From: Clostridium sp. CAG:510
GTDB lineage: Bacteria; Bacillota; Clostridia; Lachnospirales; Lachnospiraceae
Direction of reading: 5' to 3'
Assembly: GCA_000434615.1 (NCBI GenBank)
Contig: FR880847.1
Location: 2,232-54,540 of the forward strand
Length of the DNA: 52,309 nt
The position numbers and the translations under genes are program-made. The notes below the pieces were generated by a model, which saw only the letters and a program-made list of their open reading frames with translations, made no database searches and was not told where the DNA came from. Below are positions 34,088-43,187 of the stretch, piece after piece; position 1 is the first letter of the stretch; each line of letters begins with the position of its first letter.

Positions 34088-35446
34088 TTATGCCGTAAAT
34101 TCTACGGTACTGCCCTGTCCTTTCAAGACTTCCTTTGCCAGAATTTCTTCGTCGGACAATTCCTCGTCCTCCATGGAAACATGTAAGCCTGTTCTTCTGG
34201 TGCGCTGTCTGCCGGAACGGCTGCCCGTATCGTTTGCATGGCTTTCCGCCTCCTCATAGCTCTGGTTGAACTTCTGGCTGGAAACCATGACTTCAATGGA
34301 CTCTACGGTAAGTCCCTGCTCCTCAAAGCTGTCCTTAAGCTGAATCATCTGGCTTTCCAAAGCTGCTTTTACCGACTCATTCTGTGCGGTAAACTGTGCA
34401 GTCAGGACGCCTTCCTTTGCCTCTAAGTGAATATGTACACTGCCGAGGCTGGCAGGATGCAGCTGCATATCCATTTCAGATACACCGTCCGTCACATTGC
34501 CTCTCATGTAGTCCGTAATCTGCCGGATGATATTTTCCGTTTCCACATCAAAATGCGGTGTAACTTCGGCTGCCGCCTGTGTGTTCTGTGTCTGTCCGGT
34601 CTTAAAACTCTGGGCGAAATTGTCAAACGCCTTGTCTCCGGTAAAGCTCTTTTCTTCTCCGGATGTTTCTTTTTCCGTCTGTTTTCCGGTTTCCTTACCC
34701 GGAACGGTCACCTCGGAAGCTGCCTTGTCACCGGTAATACTTTCGGTGTCTGAACCTTTTTTCACATCCGTTACGGCATCCTCTGTTTCCTCTGTGGAAA
34801 ACTCCTCTGCGGAAAACTCCTCTGCGGAAAGCACCTCCGCCTGTAATGCGGATGCATCACCTGCTTTATCTGCTAAAGCCGTCAGGAAATCCTGTACCTC
34901 ATCCTGACTGATGCCAAGCTCGTCTGCCAGATCGGAAAGCGTCGTCTGCAGCTCTCCATTTAAATTCTGCAATGTGGTAAACATCGTTTCGTCCGTCAGG
35001 AAATTTGCGAAGTCCGTTTCCCCCGATACGGCAAGCACTACCTGCTGCAAGCCTTCTTTCGTCAGTAAATCAGCGGGTGTCAGGGATAAACTCTGCAATA
35101 CGGAAAGCAGCTCCTCTTCTGTTACGGAAAGCTCCTCCGCAGTATCGGAAAGCATCTTGTCCGCCGCCTCGTCCACCTTTTTGCCTGTGTCCTTTCCTGC
35201 TGCTTCCCCTGCTTCCTTTACGGCATCCTGTACCTTCCGCTGTCTTGCGGAAATTCCTGTGTTCCGGTTTTCCGTCCGGTTCTGCGCTGCTGAAACAATC
35301 TTTCCGTCATCGGTGCCGTTATCGTTCTTCTGGTTTTTGAAAATATCGGAAAAACTGCCTGCGGCATCCTGCATGTTCGCCTTTTTCTGAGTCTGCGCTC
35401 CCGGGACGATACCCTTCACACTGTTGTTTACGGGAATACTTGTCAC
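34088..35446 (-). CDS. fliK: FliK, hook-length control protein
   Basis: The 452-residue protein has a long, acidic, Thr/Glu-rich ruler region and a C-terminal substrate-switch domain with MDMQLHPASLGSVHIHLEAKEGVLTAQFTAQNESVKAALESQMIQLKDSFEEQGL. It measures hook length and triggers the FlhB switch. A short in-frame repeat EEFSAEEFST is seen at about residue 213-224. A SigD-type promoter candidate lies about 40 nt upstream. Confidence 0.93.
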   Translation of the reverse strand: MTSIPVNNSVKGIVPGAQTQKKANMQDAAGSFSDIFKNQKNDNGTDDGKIVSAAQNRTENRNTGISARQRKVQDAVKEAGEAAGKDTGKKVDEAADKMLSDTAEELSVTEEELLSVLQSLSLTPADLLTKEGLQQVVLAVSGETDFANFLTDETMFTTLQNLNGELQTTLSDLADELGISQDEVQDFLTALADKAGDASALQAEVLSAEEFSAEEFSTEETEDAVTDVKKGSDTESITGDKAASEVTVPGKETGKQTEKETSGEEKSFTGDKAFDNFAQSFKTGQTQNTQAAAEVTPHFDVETENIIRQITDYMRGNVTDGVSEMDMQLHPASLGSVHIHLEAKEGVLTAQFTAQNESVKAALESQMIQLKDSFEEQGLTVESIEVMVSSQKFNQSYEEAESHANDTGSRSGRQRTRRTGLHVSMEDEELSDEEILAKEVLKGQGSTVEFTA

Positions 35447-35486
35447 GTTTTCTCCTCCTTTCTTAAATTTTCAAAGTACATAATGT

Positions 35487-35513
35487 ATATCGGTCAAAAG
35501 CACTCTGTGCTTA
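35487..35513 (-). promoter_or_regulatory. Candidate SigD promoter upstream of fliK
   Basis: On the minus strand TAAG (35510-35513) and ACCGATAT (35487-35494) are separated by exactly 15 nt. The SigD consensus is TAAA-N15-GCCGATAA/T, so 10-11 of 12 positions agree. The -35 overlaps the stop codon of the MotE-like gene. It would give late, SigD-dependent expression of fliK and the hook genes inside the operon. Confidence 0.5.
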
Positions 35514-36371
35514 AGACTCCGGGTCCATGATTTTGGTGAGCTTTGCGGCAATCGCCGGATCCATTTCCGCCAAAATATCGCCTCTGTTCTCCGCACTCAT
35601 GGTCTTAAGGATGCGGGCAGCCAGATTTAAGTTGTCCGTCATCTGTTCAAAAATAGCTGCTGCCTTTTTGGGCTTCATGGAAGAATATGCCGACGCATAA
35701 TCCTGCACGGACTTGTCCTCCTGCAGCTGTGCAATTACCTGTTTATACAAATATTCCGCCGTGGTCGGGTCCATGGACTCGTAATATTTCTGATAAGCTT
35801 CCGCTCCCGGTCCGTTTTCCGCATAAACCACTTCCTCGTAAAATTCGTTTTTAATCCGCTGGAACTCCACCTGCTTGTCTTCAAATTCCTGCAGTCGGGC
35901 ATTTTCCGCTTTTAAATTTGCCACATCCTCCTGCAGCTTTAAGTTATCCGTCTGTGCCTGCTGAAGCTGCAACTCTAAATTTTTAATCTGTTCCGTTGCA
36001 TCGTTTAAGTTGGTGTAACCGCCGTTCTCCGTGGAAATATTGCCGCTGTTTTGGCTGTTCGGTAAAATCAGGTTCACCACCGGCACATCCTTCAAAAGCG
36101 GGGTCAGTACCTTGGAGCCGAAGCCTCCCACGTCTAACTTGATAACTACGCAGAGGATAGCCACCCATACCAGGATAATACCGATGGTTGCTATCACCGT
36201 AAAGAAACCGCCGCTTTCGTCATCCGCCGAAAGCTCTGCCTCCTGGGCTTCGATTTCCTTTGCCCGTTTTTTAGCTTCCTTCTTCTGCTTTTTCTGTTCT
36301 TCCTTCAGTTTTTTCTTTTCATCCGCAAGCCGTTTCTTTTCCGCTGCGGAAGCATCCGGTGTCTTAGCCAT
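35511..36371 (-). CDS. MotE/YlxF-like protein with MgtE-N-type domain
   Basis: From the ATG at 36371 the protein is 286 residues: a Lys/Glu-rich cytoplasmic segment (1-55), one membrane segment (about 58-80, FFTVIATIGIILVWVAILCVVI), a coiled coil (about 120-165) and a C-terminal MgtE-N-like region (YASAYSSMKPKKAAAIFEQMTDNLNLAARILKTM...EMDPAIAAKLTKIM). MotE in Rhizobiales helps MotC folding; in Firmicutes the gene between fliJ and fliK (ylxF) has no clear role. AAGGGTG of fliJ's end serves as ribosome site. Confidence 0.8.
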   Translation of the reverse strand: MAKTPDASAAEKKRLADEKKKLKEEQKKQKKEAKKRAKEIEAQEAELSADDESGGFFTVIATIGIILVWVAILCVVIKLDVGGFGSKVLTPLLKDVPVVNLILPNSQNSGNISTENGGYTNLNDATEQIKNLELQLQQAQTDNLKLQEDVANLKAENARLQEFEDKQVEFQRIKNEFYEEVVYAENGPGAEAYQKYYESMDPTTAEYLYKQVIAQLQEDKSVQDYASAYSSMKPKKAAAIFEQMTDNLNLAARILKTMSAENRGDILAEMDPAIAAKLTKIMDPES

Positions 36372-36376
36372 TCTAT

Positions 36377-36856
36377 TCACCCTTCTTGCGACCTGTTCTT
36401 CCGGTTGGCATTCTGTATCCGCTGGCCGTAGGTATAACTTGTCAGCTCGTCCACTTCCTTGCCTTCCTGTTTCTTTTCTTCCGTCAGGAACTCTTCAAAA
36501 GCGTGCTCCTTCAGTTTTTCATGCATTTTTCTTTCCTGCATAACTTCCGTCAGATTTTCCCTTGCCGCTTCCACCGCCTTCTCCGCCTTTTTCACCTGCA
36601 CCCTCTGGGTTTCCATGTAGTCCTCCATGGTATGTATGGCGGTGCGGTTGTCCGCAATGTCCTGAAAATTAAGCTTTCCCTTTAAAAGTTCTTCCGCTTC
36701 CTCTTCATAGGCCTTCTTCCGGGCTGCCAGCCGGTTTAATTTTTCTTCTTCTCGGCTGAGTGCTGCCTGTGCCGATGCAAATTCCTGTTTTGCCTGCACT
36801 TCCAGCTTCATTTTGACATTGAGAATGCTCTGCATTCTGTATTTGAACTTCGCCAT
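36377..36856 (-). CDS. fliJ: FliJ, export chaperone/ATPase stalk protein
   Basis: The 159-residue protein is one long antiparallel coiled coil (FKYRMQSILNVKMKLEVQAKQEFASAQAALSREEEKLNRL...), with the FliJ-type N-terminus KFKYRMQSIL. It links the FliI hexamer to FlhA. The start overlaps the fliI stop by one base (TAATG-like), and the next gene starts 5 nt after its stop. Confidence 0.92.
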   Translation of the reverse strand: MAKFKYRMQSILNVKMKLEVQAKQEFASAQAALSREEEKLNRLAARKKAYEEEAEELLKGKLNFQDIADNRTAIHTMEDYMETQRVQVKKAEKAVEAARENLTEVMQERKMHEKLKEHAFEEFLTEEKKQEGKEVDELTSYTYGQRIQNANRKNRSQEG

Positions 36857-38184
36857 CAGCTATCCTCAAACAATTTCTTCAAAAGAGACAGCGTTTCTTC
36901 GTAATCGAATTTTTCTTCCGTATCCTGGCAGAGAAAGGCATTGACCGCATCAATTTTGGAAATGGCATAGTCAATGGAAGGATTGGTACCGGATTTGTAT
37001 GCACCGATATTGATTAAATCCTCTGCCTCCGCATAGGTAGCCAGAACCGATTTCAGCCGGCTTGCCAGCTTTTTATGCTCCTTGCTCACAATCTGGCTCA
37101 TGCATCGGGAAATGCTCTGCAGTACATCAATGGCAGGATAATGGTTTTTATGCCCTAACTTTCTGTCCAGCACAATGTGTCCGTCCAGAATACTTCTTGC
37201 CGTATCGGTAATGGGCTCGTTGAAATCGTCGCCGTCCACCAGTACCGTGTAAAGTCCGGTGATGGATCCTACCCGCGCCCTGCCGGCTCGCTCTAAAAGC
37301 TTCGGCATCTCCGAATAAACGCTGGGGGGATACCCCCTCGATACCGGCGGTTCGCCGCTGGCAAGACCGATTTCTCTCTGTGCCATGGAAAAACGGGTCA
37401 GGGAGTCCATCATAAGAAGGACGTCCTTACCCTGGTCGCGGAAATATTCGGCAATGGCGGTAGCCGTCTTGGCTGCCTTGTTTCGTTCCAGCGCCGGCTT
37501 ATCCGAGGTAGCCACAACCACCACGGAACGCTTCATGCCTTCCTCGCCCAGGTCTCTTTCTATAAATTCACGCACCTCTCTGCCACGTTCTCCTATCAGG
37601 GCAATGACATTGATGTCCGCCTGGGTGTTTCTTGCAAACATACCCATCAGGGTGGATTTTCCCACACCGGAACCGGCAAAAATGCCGATACGCTGTCCTT
37701 TTCCCACTGTCAGCAGACCGTCCACGGCTTTTACACCGAGGGAAAGCACTTCACTGATAATTTCCCTGCTCATGGGGTCGGGAGGCGCCGCATCCACAGG
37801 ATATCTGACCGCTCCGGCAATCTCTTCCCTGCCGTTGTCCGCATCCGCACCTGCCGGTCTGCCGAGACCGTCCAGCGTCTTTCCCAGGAGGTCATCACTC
37901 ACCTTTACGGTAAAGGGTACACCCACATTTTTTACAATACTGCCAAGGCCGATGCCCTCTACCACTTCATAGGGCATCAGAATGGTTTTCTTGTCGTGAA
38001 AGCCCACCACTTCGGAAAGGACGGCTTTTCCTTCCCGGCCTTCCGGGTAGATTTCACACAAATCGCCCAGTCTGGCATCCGGTCCCGCCGACTCTACGGT
38101 AAGACCTACGGCATTGACCACCTTGCCAAGCTTCTGGCAGAAATCCTCTTCCTTCAGTTTTTCGTATCTGGAAATATCCGTCAT
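36856..38184 (-). CDS. fliI: FliI, flagellar export ATPase
   Basis: The 442-residue protein has the Walker A AGSGVGKST (170-178), the FliI-type region LIGERGREVREFIERDLG, Walker B VLLMMDSLTRFSMAQREIGLASGEPP and the ATPase C-terminus with GAYKSGTNPSIDYAI. It powers unloading of export substrates and is related to the F1 beta subunit. It starts 6 nt after fliH. Confidence 0.97.
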   Translation of the reverse strand: MTDISRYEKLKEEDFCQKLGKVVNAVGLTVESAGPDARLGDLCEIYPEGREGKAVLSEVVGFHDKKTILMPYEVVEGIGLGSIVKNVGVPFTVKVSDDLLGKTLDGLGRPAGADADNGREEIAGAVRYPVDAAPPDPMSREIISEVLSLGVKAVDGLLTVGKGQRIGIFAGSGVGKSTLMGMFARNTQADINVIALIGERGREVREFIERDLGEEGMKRSVVVVATSDKPALERNKAAKTATAIAEYFRDQGKDVLLMMDSLTRFSMAQREIGLASGEPPVSRGYPPSVYSEMPKLLERAGRARVGSITGLYTVLVDGDDFNEPITDTARSILDGHIVLDRKLGHKNHYPAIDVLQSISRCMSQIVSKEHKKLASRLKSVLATYAEAEDLINIGAYKSGTNPSIDYAISKIDAVNAFLCQDTEEKFDYEETLSLLKKLFEDS

Positions 38185-38190
38185 ACGCCT

Positions 38191-39051
38191 CTATCCTTCG
38201 GTTTTCTCATAAGCTAACAGCCTGATTTTCCGTCCTAATTCCGTAAGCTGTGTCCCCAGACCGCAGTCAATGATGCCGCCGTCCGTTTCAATCAGCGCTT
38301 CATTTTTGCCAAGGGTAATATCCTCGATAATATCCACCTGCAGTCCGGAAGGAAGTCCCTTTGTCATTTCCTCTTTCCTGCTGCTTACATGGGGATAATC
38401 TTCTTTGGAAACATGCACGATACAGCTCTTACTTTCCCCCGATTTTTTCAGGGCAGATGTCACCAGATAGGTCACGATGTCCTGATAGGGAGAAAGGTCC
38501 ACCTGAAAAATATACTCATAAATGCCGGCAAGGGTATCCGCAAGCTGCGGCTCCAGTGCCGAAACCTTTTCCTCAAATTCCTGCTCCATGCGGTTCTGCT
38601 TGTCGGAAAGCGCCTTTTCTTTTTCCTGAAGCTCCCTTTCCGCCTTTTCACAGCCTTCCCGGTAGCCCTGCTGTCTGGCAGCCTCTTTTATCTGCTCCGC
38701 TTCCTGTCTGGCAGCTGCTTCCGCTTCCGCCTTCATCTGTGCAATCTGTGCATTGGCTTCTTCTATCAGTTCTTCCGGGGATGGTCCTCCGTAAGCTTCC
38801 TCTGCGGGCGTTACCTCCATGGCTTTCAGACCGGCCTCTTCGATTTCTTCGGACGGCTCCACATTGACCACATCCGTGGCAATTCCTCTTGCAAAGCCAT
38901 CGGCATCCGGTTCTGTGGTAAGCATCATGCCCTTCTGCTTTTTCTCCGGCTCCGCTTTGATTTTGGAAAGTAAAAGGCTGTTTGAGTCAATCACCCTGAC
39001 ATTGTCCGTATTCAGGCGGGTAAAACTTCCTTTTAACAAATTATTAGACAA
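38191..39051 (-). CDS. fliH: FliH, negative regulator of FliI
   Basis: The 286-residue protein starts MSNNLLKGSFTRLNTDNVRVIDSN, has a central coiled coil with many A, E, Q residues (about 85-165), and a C-terminal V-ATPase-E-like domain (VDLSPYQDIVTYLVTSALKKSGESKSCIVHVSKEDYPHV...IDCGLGTQL). It binds FliI and the C-ring. The start overlaps the fliG stop by 8 nt. Confidence 0.9.
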   Translation of the reverse strand: MSNNLLKGSFTRLNTDNVRVIDSNSLLLSKIKAEPEKKQKGMMLTTEPDADGFARGIATDVVNVEPSEEIEEAGLKAMEVTPAEEAYGGPSPEELIEEANAQIAQMKAEAEAAARQEAEQIKEAARQQGYREGCEKAERELQEKEKALSDKQNRMEQEFEEKVSALEPQLADTLAGIYEYIFQVDLSPYQDIVTYLVTSALKKSGESKSCIVHVSKEDYPHVSSRKEEMTKGLPSGLQVDIIEDITLGKNEALIETDGGIIDCGLGTQLTELGRKIRLLAYEKTEG

Positions 39052-40060
39052 TGATTTCGTCGCCTCCGCCTCTGGAAATTACAATTTCTCCTGCGTCTTC
39101 CAGTTTTCTGATAATATTTACAATCTTCTGCTGTGCTTCTTCCACATCCTTCATACGGACAGGGCCCATGAATTCCATGTCTTCCTTTATCATAACGGCA
39201 AGACGCTTGGACATATTGTTGAATATAGCGGACTGTACCTGCTCATTGGTACTCTTAAGAGCAATGGCAAGGTCATTGTTGTCCACATCACGCAGCACAC
39301 GCTGGATGGCACGGTCGTCCAAAAGTAAAATATCCTCGAATACGAACATCTTCTTGCGGATTTCGTCGGCCAGTTCCGGCTCTTCGATTTCGAGAGATTC
39401 CATAATGTGTTTTTCGGTACCTCTGTCCACGGTATTTAAGATATCTACTACCGCATCCACACCACCGATAATGGTGTAATCCTGTGTTACCAGAGAAGCC
39501 AGCTTGGTTTCCAGTACTTTTTCCACTTCCTTGATGACATCCGGGCTCGTCCTGTCCATAACGGCAATACGCTTGGTAACATCCGCCTGTCTGTCGGGAG
39601 GCAGGGCGGAAATAATGGACGCTGCCTGGGCTGCCGGCAGGTAGGACAAAATAAGGGCAATCGTCTGGGGATGCTCGTCCTGGATAAAGTTAAGTAACTG
39701 GGCTGCATCGGTTTTCCGGATAAACTCAAAGGGCTTAACCTGTAAGGAGGAGGTCAGCTTGCCGATAATCTCCACTGCCTTTTCGTTTCCGAGTGCATGT
39801 TCCAGAAGCTCCTTGGCATAGGAAATACCGCCTTCGGCAATATACTGCTGTGCCAGACAGAGCTCATAAAACTCATTGATTACGGCTTCCTTTGCCTGGG
39901 GCGTTACACTTCTGGTGTTGGCAATCTCCAGGGTCAGGTCCTCGATTTCTTCTTCCTTCAGATGCTTAAAAATGCCGGCGGAACGCTCCGGTCCCAAAGT
40001 AATCAGGAGTACGGCAGCCTTCTGAAGCCCGCTCATTTTATCATCGCCGTTCTTTGGCAT
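39044..40060 (-). CDS. fliG: FliG, flagellar rotor/switch protein
   Basis: The 338-residue protein has KAAVLLITLGPERSAGIFKHLKEEEIEDL at the N-terminus, the EHPQ motif in DEHPQTIALILSYL, and a C-terminal charged torque helix region (LDDRAIQRVLRDVDNNDLAIALKSTNEQVQ, with R and D residues that face MotA). It starts 3 nt after fliF. Confidence 0.97.
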   Translation of the reverse strand: MPKNGDDKMSGLQKAAVLLITLGPERSAGIFKHLKEEEIEDLTLEIANTRSVTPQAKEAVINEFYELCLAQQYIAEGGISYAKELLEHALGNEKAVEIIGKLTSSLQVKPFEFIRKTDAAQLLNFIQDEHPQTIALILSYLPAAQAASIISALPPDRQADVTKRIAVMDRTSPDVIKEVEKVLETKLASLVTQDYTIIGGVDAVVDILNTVDRGTEKHIMESLEIEEPELADEIRKKMFVFEDILLLDDRAIQRVLRDVDNNDLAIALKSTNEQVQSAIFNNMSKRLAVMIKEDMEFMGPVRMKDVEEAQQKIVNIIRKLEDAGEIVISRGGGDEIIV

Positions 40061-40063
40061 AAT

Positions 40064-41662
40064 TTACCCCCAATCTTCGTTCAGCCAGTTGCGCAGTAAG
40101 TTTGCGGCGGCTTCCGGATTTTCATCCACGAATTTTTCTATCATCTTTCTGGTCTCCGACTTGGATTCCAGTTCAATATCTTCTACGGTTTCATCCGGTG
40201 TGGACTGCAGCAGGGACTCTACGGAAAGCTCTTCTTCCTTCTGTACTTCCTTGCCCGCCATCATGCTGCGGATGATAACAAATGCTAAAATTGCCAGAAT
40301 AAGCAATACCAGAATAACGGAAACCGCAATGCTTATCTGCTCCTCGGACGCTCCCTCTTTGTCAATAAACTGGGGAACTTCGAAAGCCATAATGGTAATG
40401 GCTTCCGCCGGAATGCCGGTAGCCGTGGAAACCAGACTGTAAAAATCCTGGTCAACATCCATTTTGGTATACGCATCATTGGCTGCTTTGTACTGGTCCC
40501 ATGTGATGCCGTCCAGAAGCCCCTGGCTCTTGGCATCCTCTTCCTTAATGACACGATAGGAAATCGCTGTCAGGGAAAGGCTGGAATTGCCGTAATTGAT
40601 AACGCCTGCCGGAAGGTTCTGCACACTCAGGCTTTCATTCGGCAGGAAATCCTCCAATTTGGAAGTAGAGGAGCTTTCCGTATCCGTACCGGTCTGGTAC
40701 TGGTATGTAATCTCATTGTTGGAATCGGTGCCGGGAATGCCGCCGCTGCCGGAGGTATTGGTGTCTTCCGTGGTTTCCCTGTGGGAAAGCATACCCTCGT
40801 CCCTGCCGCTGTTGGCATAATATTCATGCACCGTTTTCTCGTATTCCGAAAAATCAATGTCCAGTCTGCAGGCAACCTCCACCATATCAAACTGCCGGGA
40901 GCCTACCATGACCTTCTTTACTTCGGAACCCAACAGGCTTTCTGCCTGGGAACGGAGCTCCAGCATATTGCTCGCCACTCCCGCGGTGGAGTAATCCTCT
41001 TCACCGGAGAATAAAAGGTTGGCATTGGTATCCGTGATGGTAATGTTTGCCGTGGACGTATTGCCCAGCGCCGTAGCAACTGCCTTGGCAACCGTAAGCG
41101 CCTGGTCCTGTGTGAATTTGTCCTTTAAGGAAAGCTGGATCCACGCAGAGGACTCCTGGTCGGTCGCAATCAGTGTGCCGGTATTGTCCGGTATATTCAG
41201 TTTTACCGTGGCGCTGTTTACAGATTCTATGTTGCAGATATCCTTTACGAGCTGCTTCTCCAGATAGTTGGCATACCGCTTCTGGGTATCGGACTGTGTG
41301 GAAGAAAAGCCGCCGGAAAGCGCCTCATCCAACGTATAGTCATCCGGAATGTAACCTGCTGCACCAAGCGCTAAGTTGGCTGCGGACAGCTGGCTGTTCT
41401 TTACCTGTATCCGGAGACCGTCCGTGGAGGTCTTGTATTCAATGCTGTTGCTGTCAAGTATTTCTATGACCTTGGAAGCTTCCGCGGTCGAGCTGCACTG
41501 CTGGAACTGGGTATACTGCGGTCTTGTGAACGCCCAGATTAAAATGGCAAACGTAAAAATCACGGCGGCGGAAGCACCCACGATAATGGTCTTCTGCTTG
41601 GTCGTAAATTTATTCCACCAGGCCAGTACTTTATCTAATATCTTTTTAATCCTGTCAGGCAT
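40064..41662 (-). CDS. fliF: FliF, MS-ring protein
   Basis: The 532-residue protein has two membrane segments (about 25-45, TIIVGASAAVIFTFAILIWAF, and about 450-470, ISIAVSVILVLLILAILAFVII), with the YscJ-like ring domain between, including DYTLDEALSGGFSSTQSDTQKRYANYLEKQL. The C-terminus (SVESLLQSTPDETVEDIELESKSETRKMIEKFVDENPEAAANLLRNWLNEDWG) is the FliG-binding helix. It follows fliE by 23 nt. Confidence 0.97.
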   Translation of the reverse strand: MPDRIKKILDKVLAWWNKFTTKQKTIIVGASAAVIFTFAILIWAFTRPQYTQFQQCSSTAEASKVIEILDSNSIEYKTSTDGLRIQVKNSQLSAANLALGAAGYIPDDYTLDEALSGGFSSTQSDTQKRYANYLEKQLVKDICNIESVNSATVKLNIPDNTGTLIATDQESSAWIQLSLKDKFTQDQALTVAKAVATALGNTSTANITITDTNANLLFSGEEDYSTAGVASNMLELRSQAESLLGSEVKKVMVGSRQFDMVEVACRLDIDFSEYEKTVHEYYANSGRDEGMLSHRETTEDTNTSGSGGIPGTDSNNEITYQYQTGTDTESSSTSKLEDFLPNESLSVQNLPAGVINYGNSSLSLTAISYRVIKEEDAKSQGLLDGITWDQYKAANDAYTKMDVDQDFYSLVSTATGIPAEAITIMAFEVPQFIDKEGASEEQISIAVSVILVLLILAILAFVIIRSMMAGKEVQKEEELSVESLLQSTPDETVEDIELESKSETRKMIEKFVDENPEAAANLLRNWLNEDWG

Positions 41663-41685
41663 GATTGTATCTCCTTAGCCGAAAT

Positions 41686-42045
41686 TTACATCTGGATGTT
41701 CATAATTTCCTTGTAAGCCTCCAGGAGCTTATCCCTCACTGCCACCGTATACTGTCTTGCCGTAGATGCTTTGTACATGGAAATCATCAGGTCATGTGTA
41801 TTTTCCGTCTCGCCCAGTGCGAATTTGATTTTTTCGTTCTCGGCATCGGAAAGATAACCGTTTGTTGTTTTCAGATTGTCAATCGCGGAATTAAGGAGCG
41901 TATCAAACATGGTACCCTCCGCAGACAGGCTTTCCCCTGCCCGTACTTTTCCAATCATTCCGTTTGAAGAATTTAAGCCAATGGCTGCGGCGTTCTGTGC
42001 AATGTTAGTGGAACGCACGCCCGCCAGAGTAGTTGAAATATCCAT
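41686..42045 (-). CDS. fliE: FliE, hook-basal body junction protein
   Basis: The 119-residue protein has a C-terminal FliE core: LGETENTHDLMISMYKASTARQYTVAVRDKLLEAYKEIMNIQM. The N-terminal half is Ser/Asn/Ala-rich. FliE links the MS ring to the rod and is the first rod substrate. It lies 24 nt after flgC. Confidence 0.94.
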   Translation of the reverse strand: MDISTTLAGVRSTNIAQNAAAIGLNSSNGMIGKVRAGESLSAEGTMFDTLLNSAIDNLKTTNGYLSDAENEKIKFALGETENTHDLMISMYKASTARQYTVAVRDKLLEAYKEIMNIQM

Positions 42046-42069
42046 TTCCTTTTAACCCTTTCCCACTGT

Positions 42070-42516
42070 TTATTTGCCCATGTTAAGCGCCTGCTGTGCA
42101 ATTGACTTGCTGGCGCTAAAGGCGGTGGAGTTTGCTTCATAAGCACGGCTCGCATCGATTAAGTTGGTCATTTCCGTAATGATATTCACATTCGGGTATG
42201 TAACGTAGCCGTTTTCGTCCGCATCGGGGTGGGACGGGTCGTACACCTTGTTCATCTCCGTCCAGGTGTCCTCCGTCACGGCGTCCACCTTTACGCCGTT
42301 GCCGCAGTAATTGTTTTTCGCTTTATTGAATACAGCGCCGAACTTTTCCACACCGCCCGCTTTTTCCTCAAAGGTCACTACCTTTCTGCGGTAGGGTGTG
42401 CCGTCCGCCGTTCTTGTCGTATTGGCATTTGCCACGTTCTCGGAAATAATGTCCATACGGTATCTCTGTGCCGTAAGTCCGGAAGCATTGATGTTAAATG
42501 CTGTAAACATGCTCAT
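42070..42516 (-). CDS. flgC: FlgC, proximal rod protein
   Basis: The 148-residue protein starts MSMFTAFNINASGLTAQRYRMDIISENVANANTTRT, the rod signature, and ends with VITEMTNLIDASRAYEANSTAFSASKSIAQQALNMGK. It has the usual FlgC length. It follows flgB by 54 nt. Confidence 0.96.
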   Translation of the reverse strand: MSMFTAFNINASGLTAQRYRMDIISENVANANTTRTADGTPYRRKVVTFEEKAGGVEKFGAVFNKAKNNYCGNGVKVDAVTEDTWTEMNKVYDPSHPDADENGYVTYPNVNIITEMTNLIDASRAYEANSTAFSASKSIAQQALNMGK

Positions 42517-42570
42517 ATAGATATCCGTTCCTTTCTCTCCCCTGTAAGCTCTGCAGCCCTTACGGCATCA

Positions 42571-42993
42571 CTATTTCATAACGCCCTGCAGATTCTGGAA
42601 TTCCTGATTGATGGTTTCCATCAGGTACATATATTTTATCTGGTTTTCCGCCAGCGCTACGTTTTCCGTTTCAATATCCACGTTGTTGCCGTCCAGTCTG
42701 TAGGAATAGCCCGTCAGGTCCGTATAAGCCTTGGGTGTAATTCCTTTTTTACCGGCTGCCGCCACTCTCTTATCCAGGTTTGCGGTACTGCTTGCTCTCT
42801 GATCCAGGTTGGCGGTACTGCTGCTTCTGCCTATTGCTTTTGCCAGCTCCGACTCAAAAGCCACATCCTGTCTTTTATATCCCGGTGTGGTAGCGTTGGA
42901 AATATTGTTGCTGATGGCATTGTTTCTCATCCATGCCGCATCTGCCGCTTTATCCAGTACATTGACATAATCAAAGACATTGGTATTAATCAT
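42571..42993 (-). CDS. flgB: FlgB, proximal rod protein
   Basis: From the ATG at 42993 the protein is 140 residues: MINTNVFDYVNVLDKAADAAWMRNNAISNNISNATTPGYKRQDVAF, the rod signature, ending ALAENQIKYMYLMETINQEFQNLQGVMK. Purine-rich GGAAAGGGG precedes the start; earlier starts are too far upstream. It is the first gene of the flagellar operon. A duplicated decapeptide at 58-77 is unusual. Length is otherwise typical. Confidence 0.95.
   Translation of the reverse strand: MINTNVFDYVNVLDKAADAAWMRNNAISNNISNATTPGYKRQDVAFESELAKAIGRSSSTANLDQRASSTANLDKRVAAAGKKGITPKAYTDLTGYSYRLDGNNVDIETENVALAENQIKYMYLMETINQEFQNLQGVMK
42763..42822. repeat. 30-bp in-frame tandem duplication in flgB
   Basis: Two 30-bp copies (42763-42792 and 42793-42822), each containing ATCCAGGTTkGCGGTACTGCT, encode SSTANLDQRA and SSTANLDKRV. 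They lie in a loop after the conserved rod helix. Confidence 0.88.
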
Positions 42994-43048
42994 ATGGTAA
43001 CCCCTTTCCGGTTTCAGGTAAATTTTCACACATACTGATACTCTTACA

Positions 43049-43076
43049 ATTATATATATTTCTTCAAAAAAAACAA
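43049..43076 (-). promoter_or_regulatory. Candidate promoter of the flagellar operon
   Basis: On the minus strand TATAAT (43049-43054) is preceded after 16 nt by TTGTTT (43071-43076). The -35 is weak and the spacer short, and no SigD motif is seen here. The 5' leader would be about 45-50 nt. It lies between the codY terminator and flgB. Confidence 0.5.
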
Positions 43077-43096
43077 GGTTTTTTCCTGCTAAGAAA

Positions 43097-43136
43097 CAAA
43101 AAAACGGACTTTATGTATAGAAACACAAGTCCGTTT
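43097..43136 (-). terminator. Rho-independent terminator of codY
   Basis: AAACGGACTT (43102-43111) and AAGTCCGTTT (43127-43136) form a 10-bp stem with a 15-nt loop, followed on the minus strand by a T-run (plus 43098-43104). It separates codY from the flagellar operon. Confidence 0.9.
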
Positions 43137-43187
43137 GCCATCCGTGCAAAATCCTTTTTGCCGGAATTTTTATTGTTTTTCTTTTCT

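Noticed and set aside
43020..43035. CodY box before flgB
   Set aside because: AATTTTCACACATAC has five mismatches from the consensus.
42994..43187. SigD promoter in front of flgB
   Set aside because: No TAAA-N15-GCCGATAA pattern; only a SigA-like -10 and weak -35.
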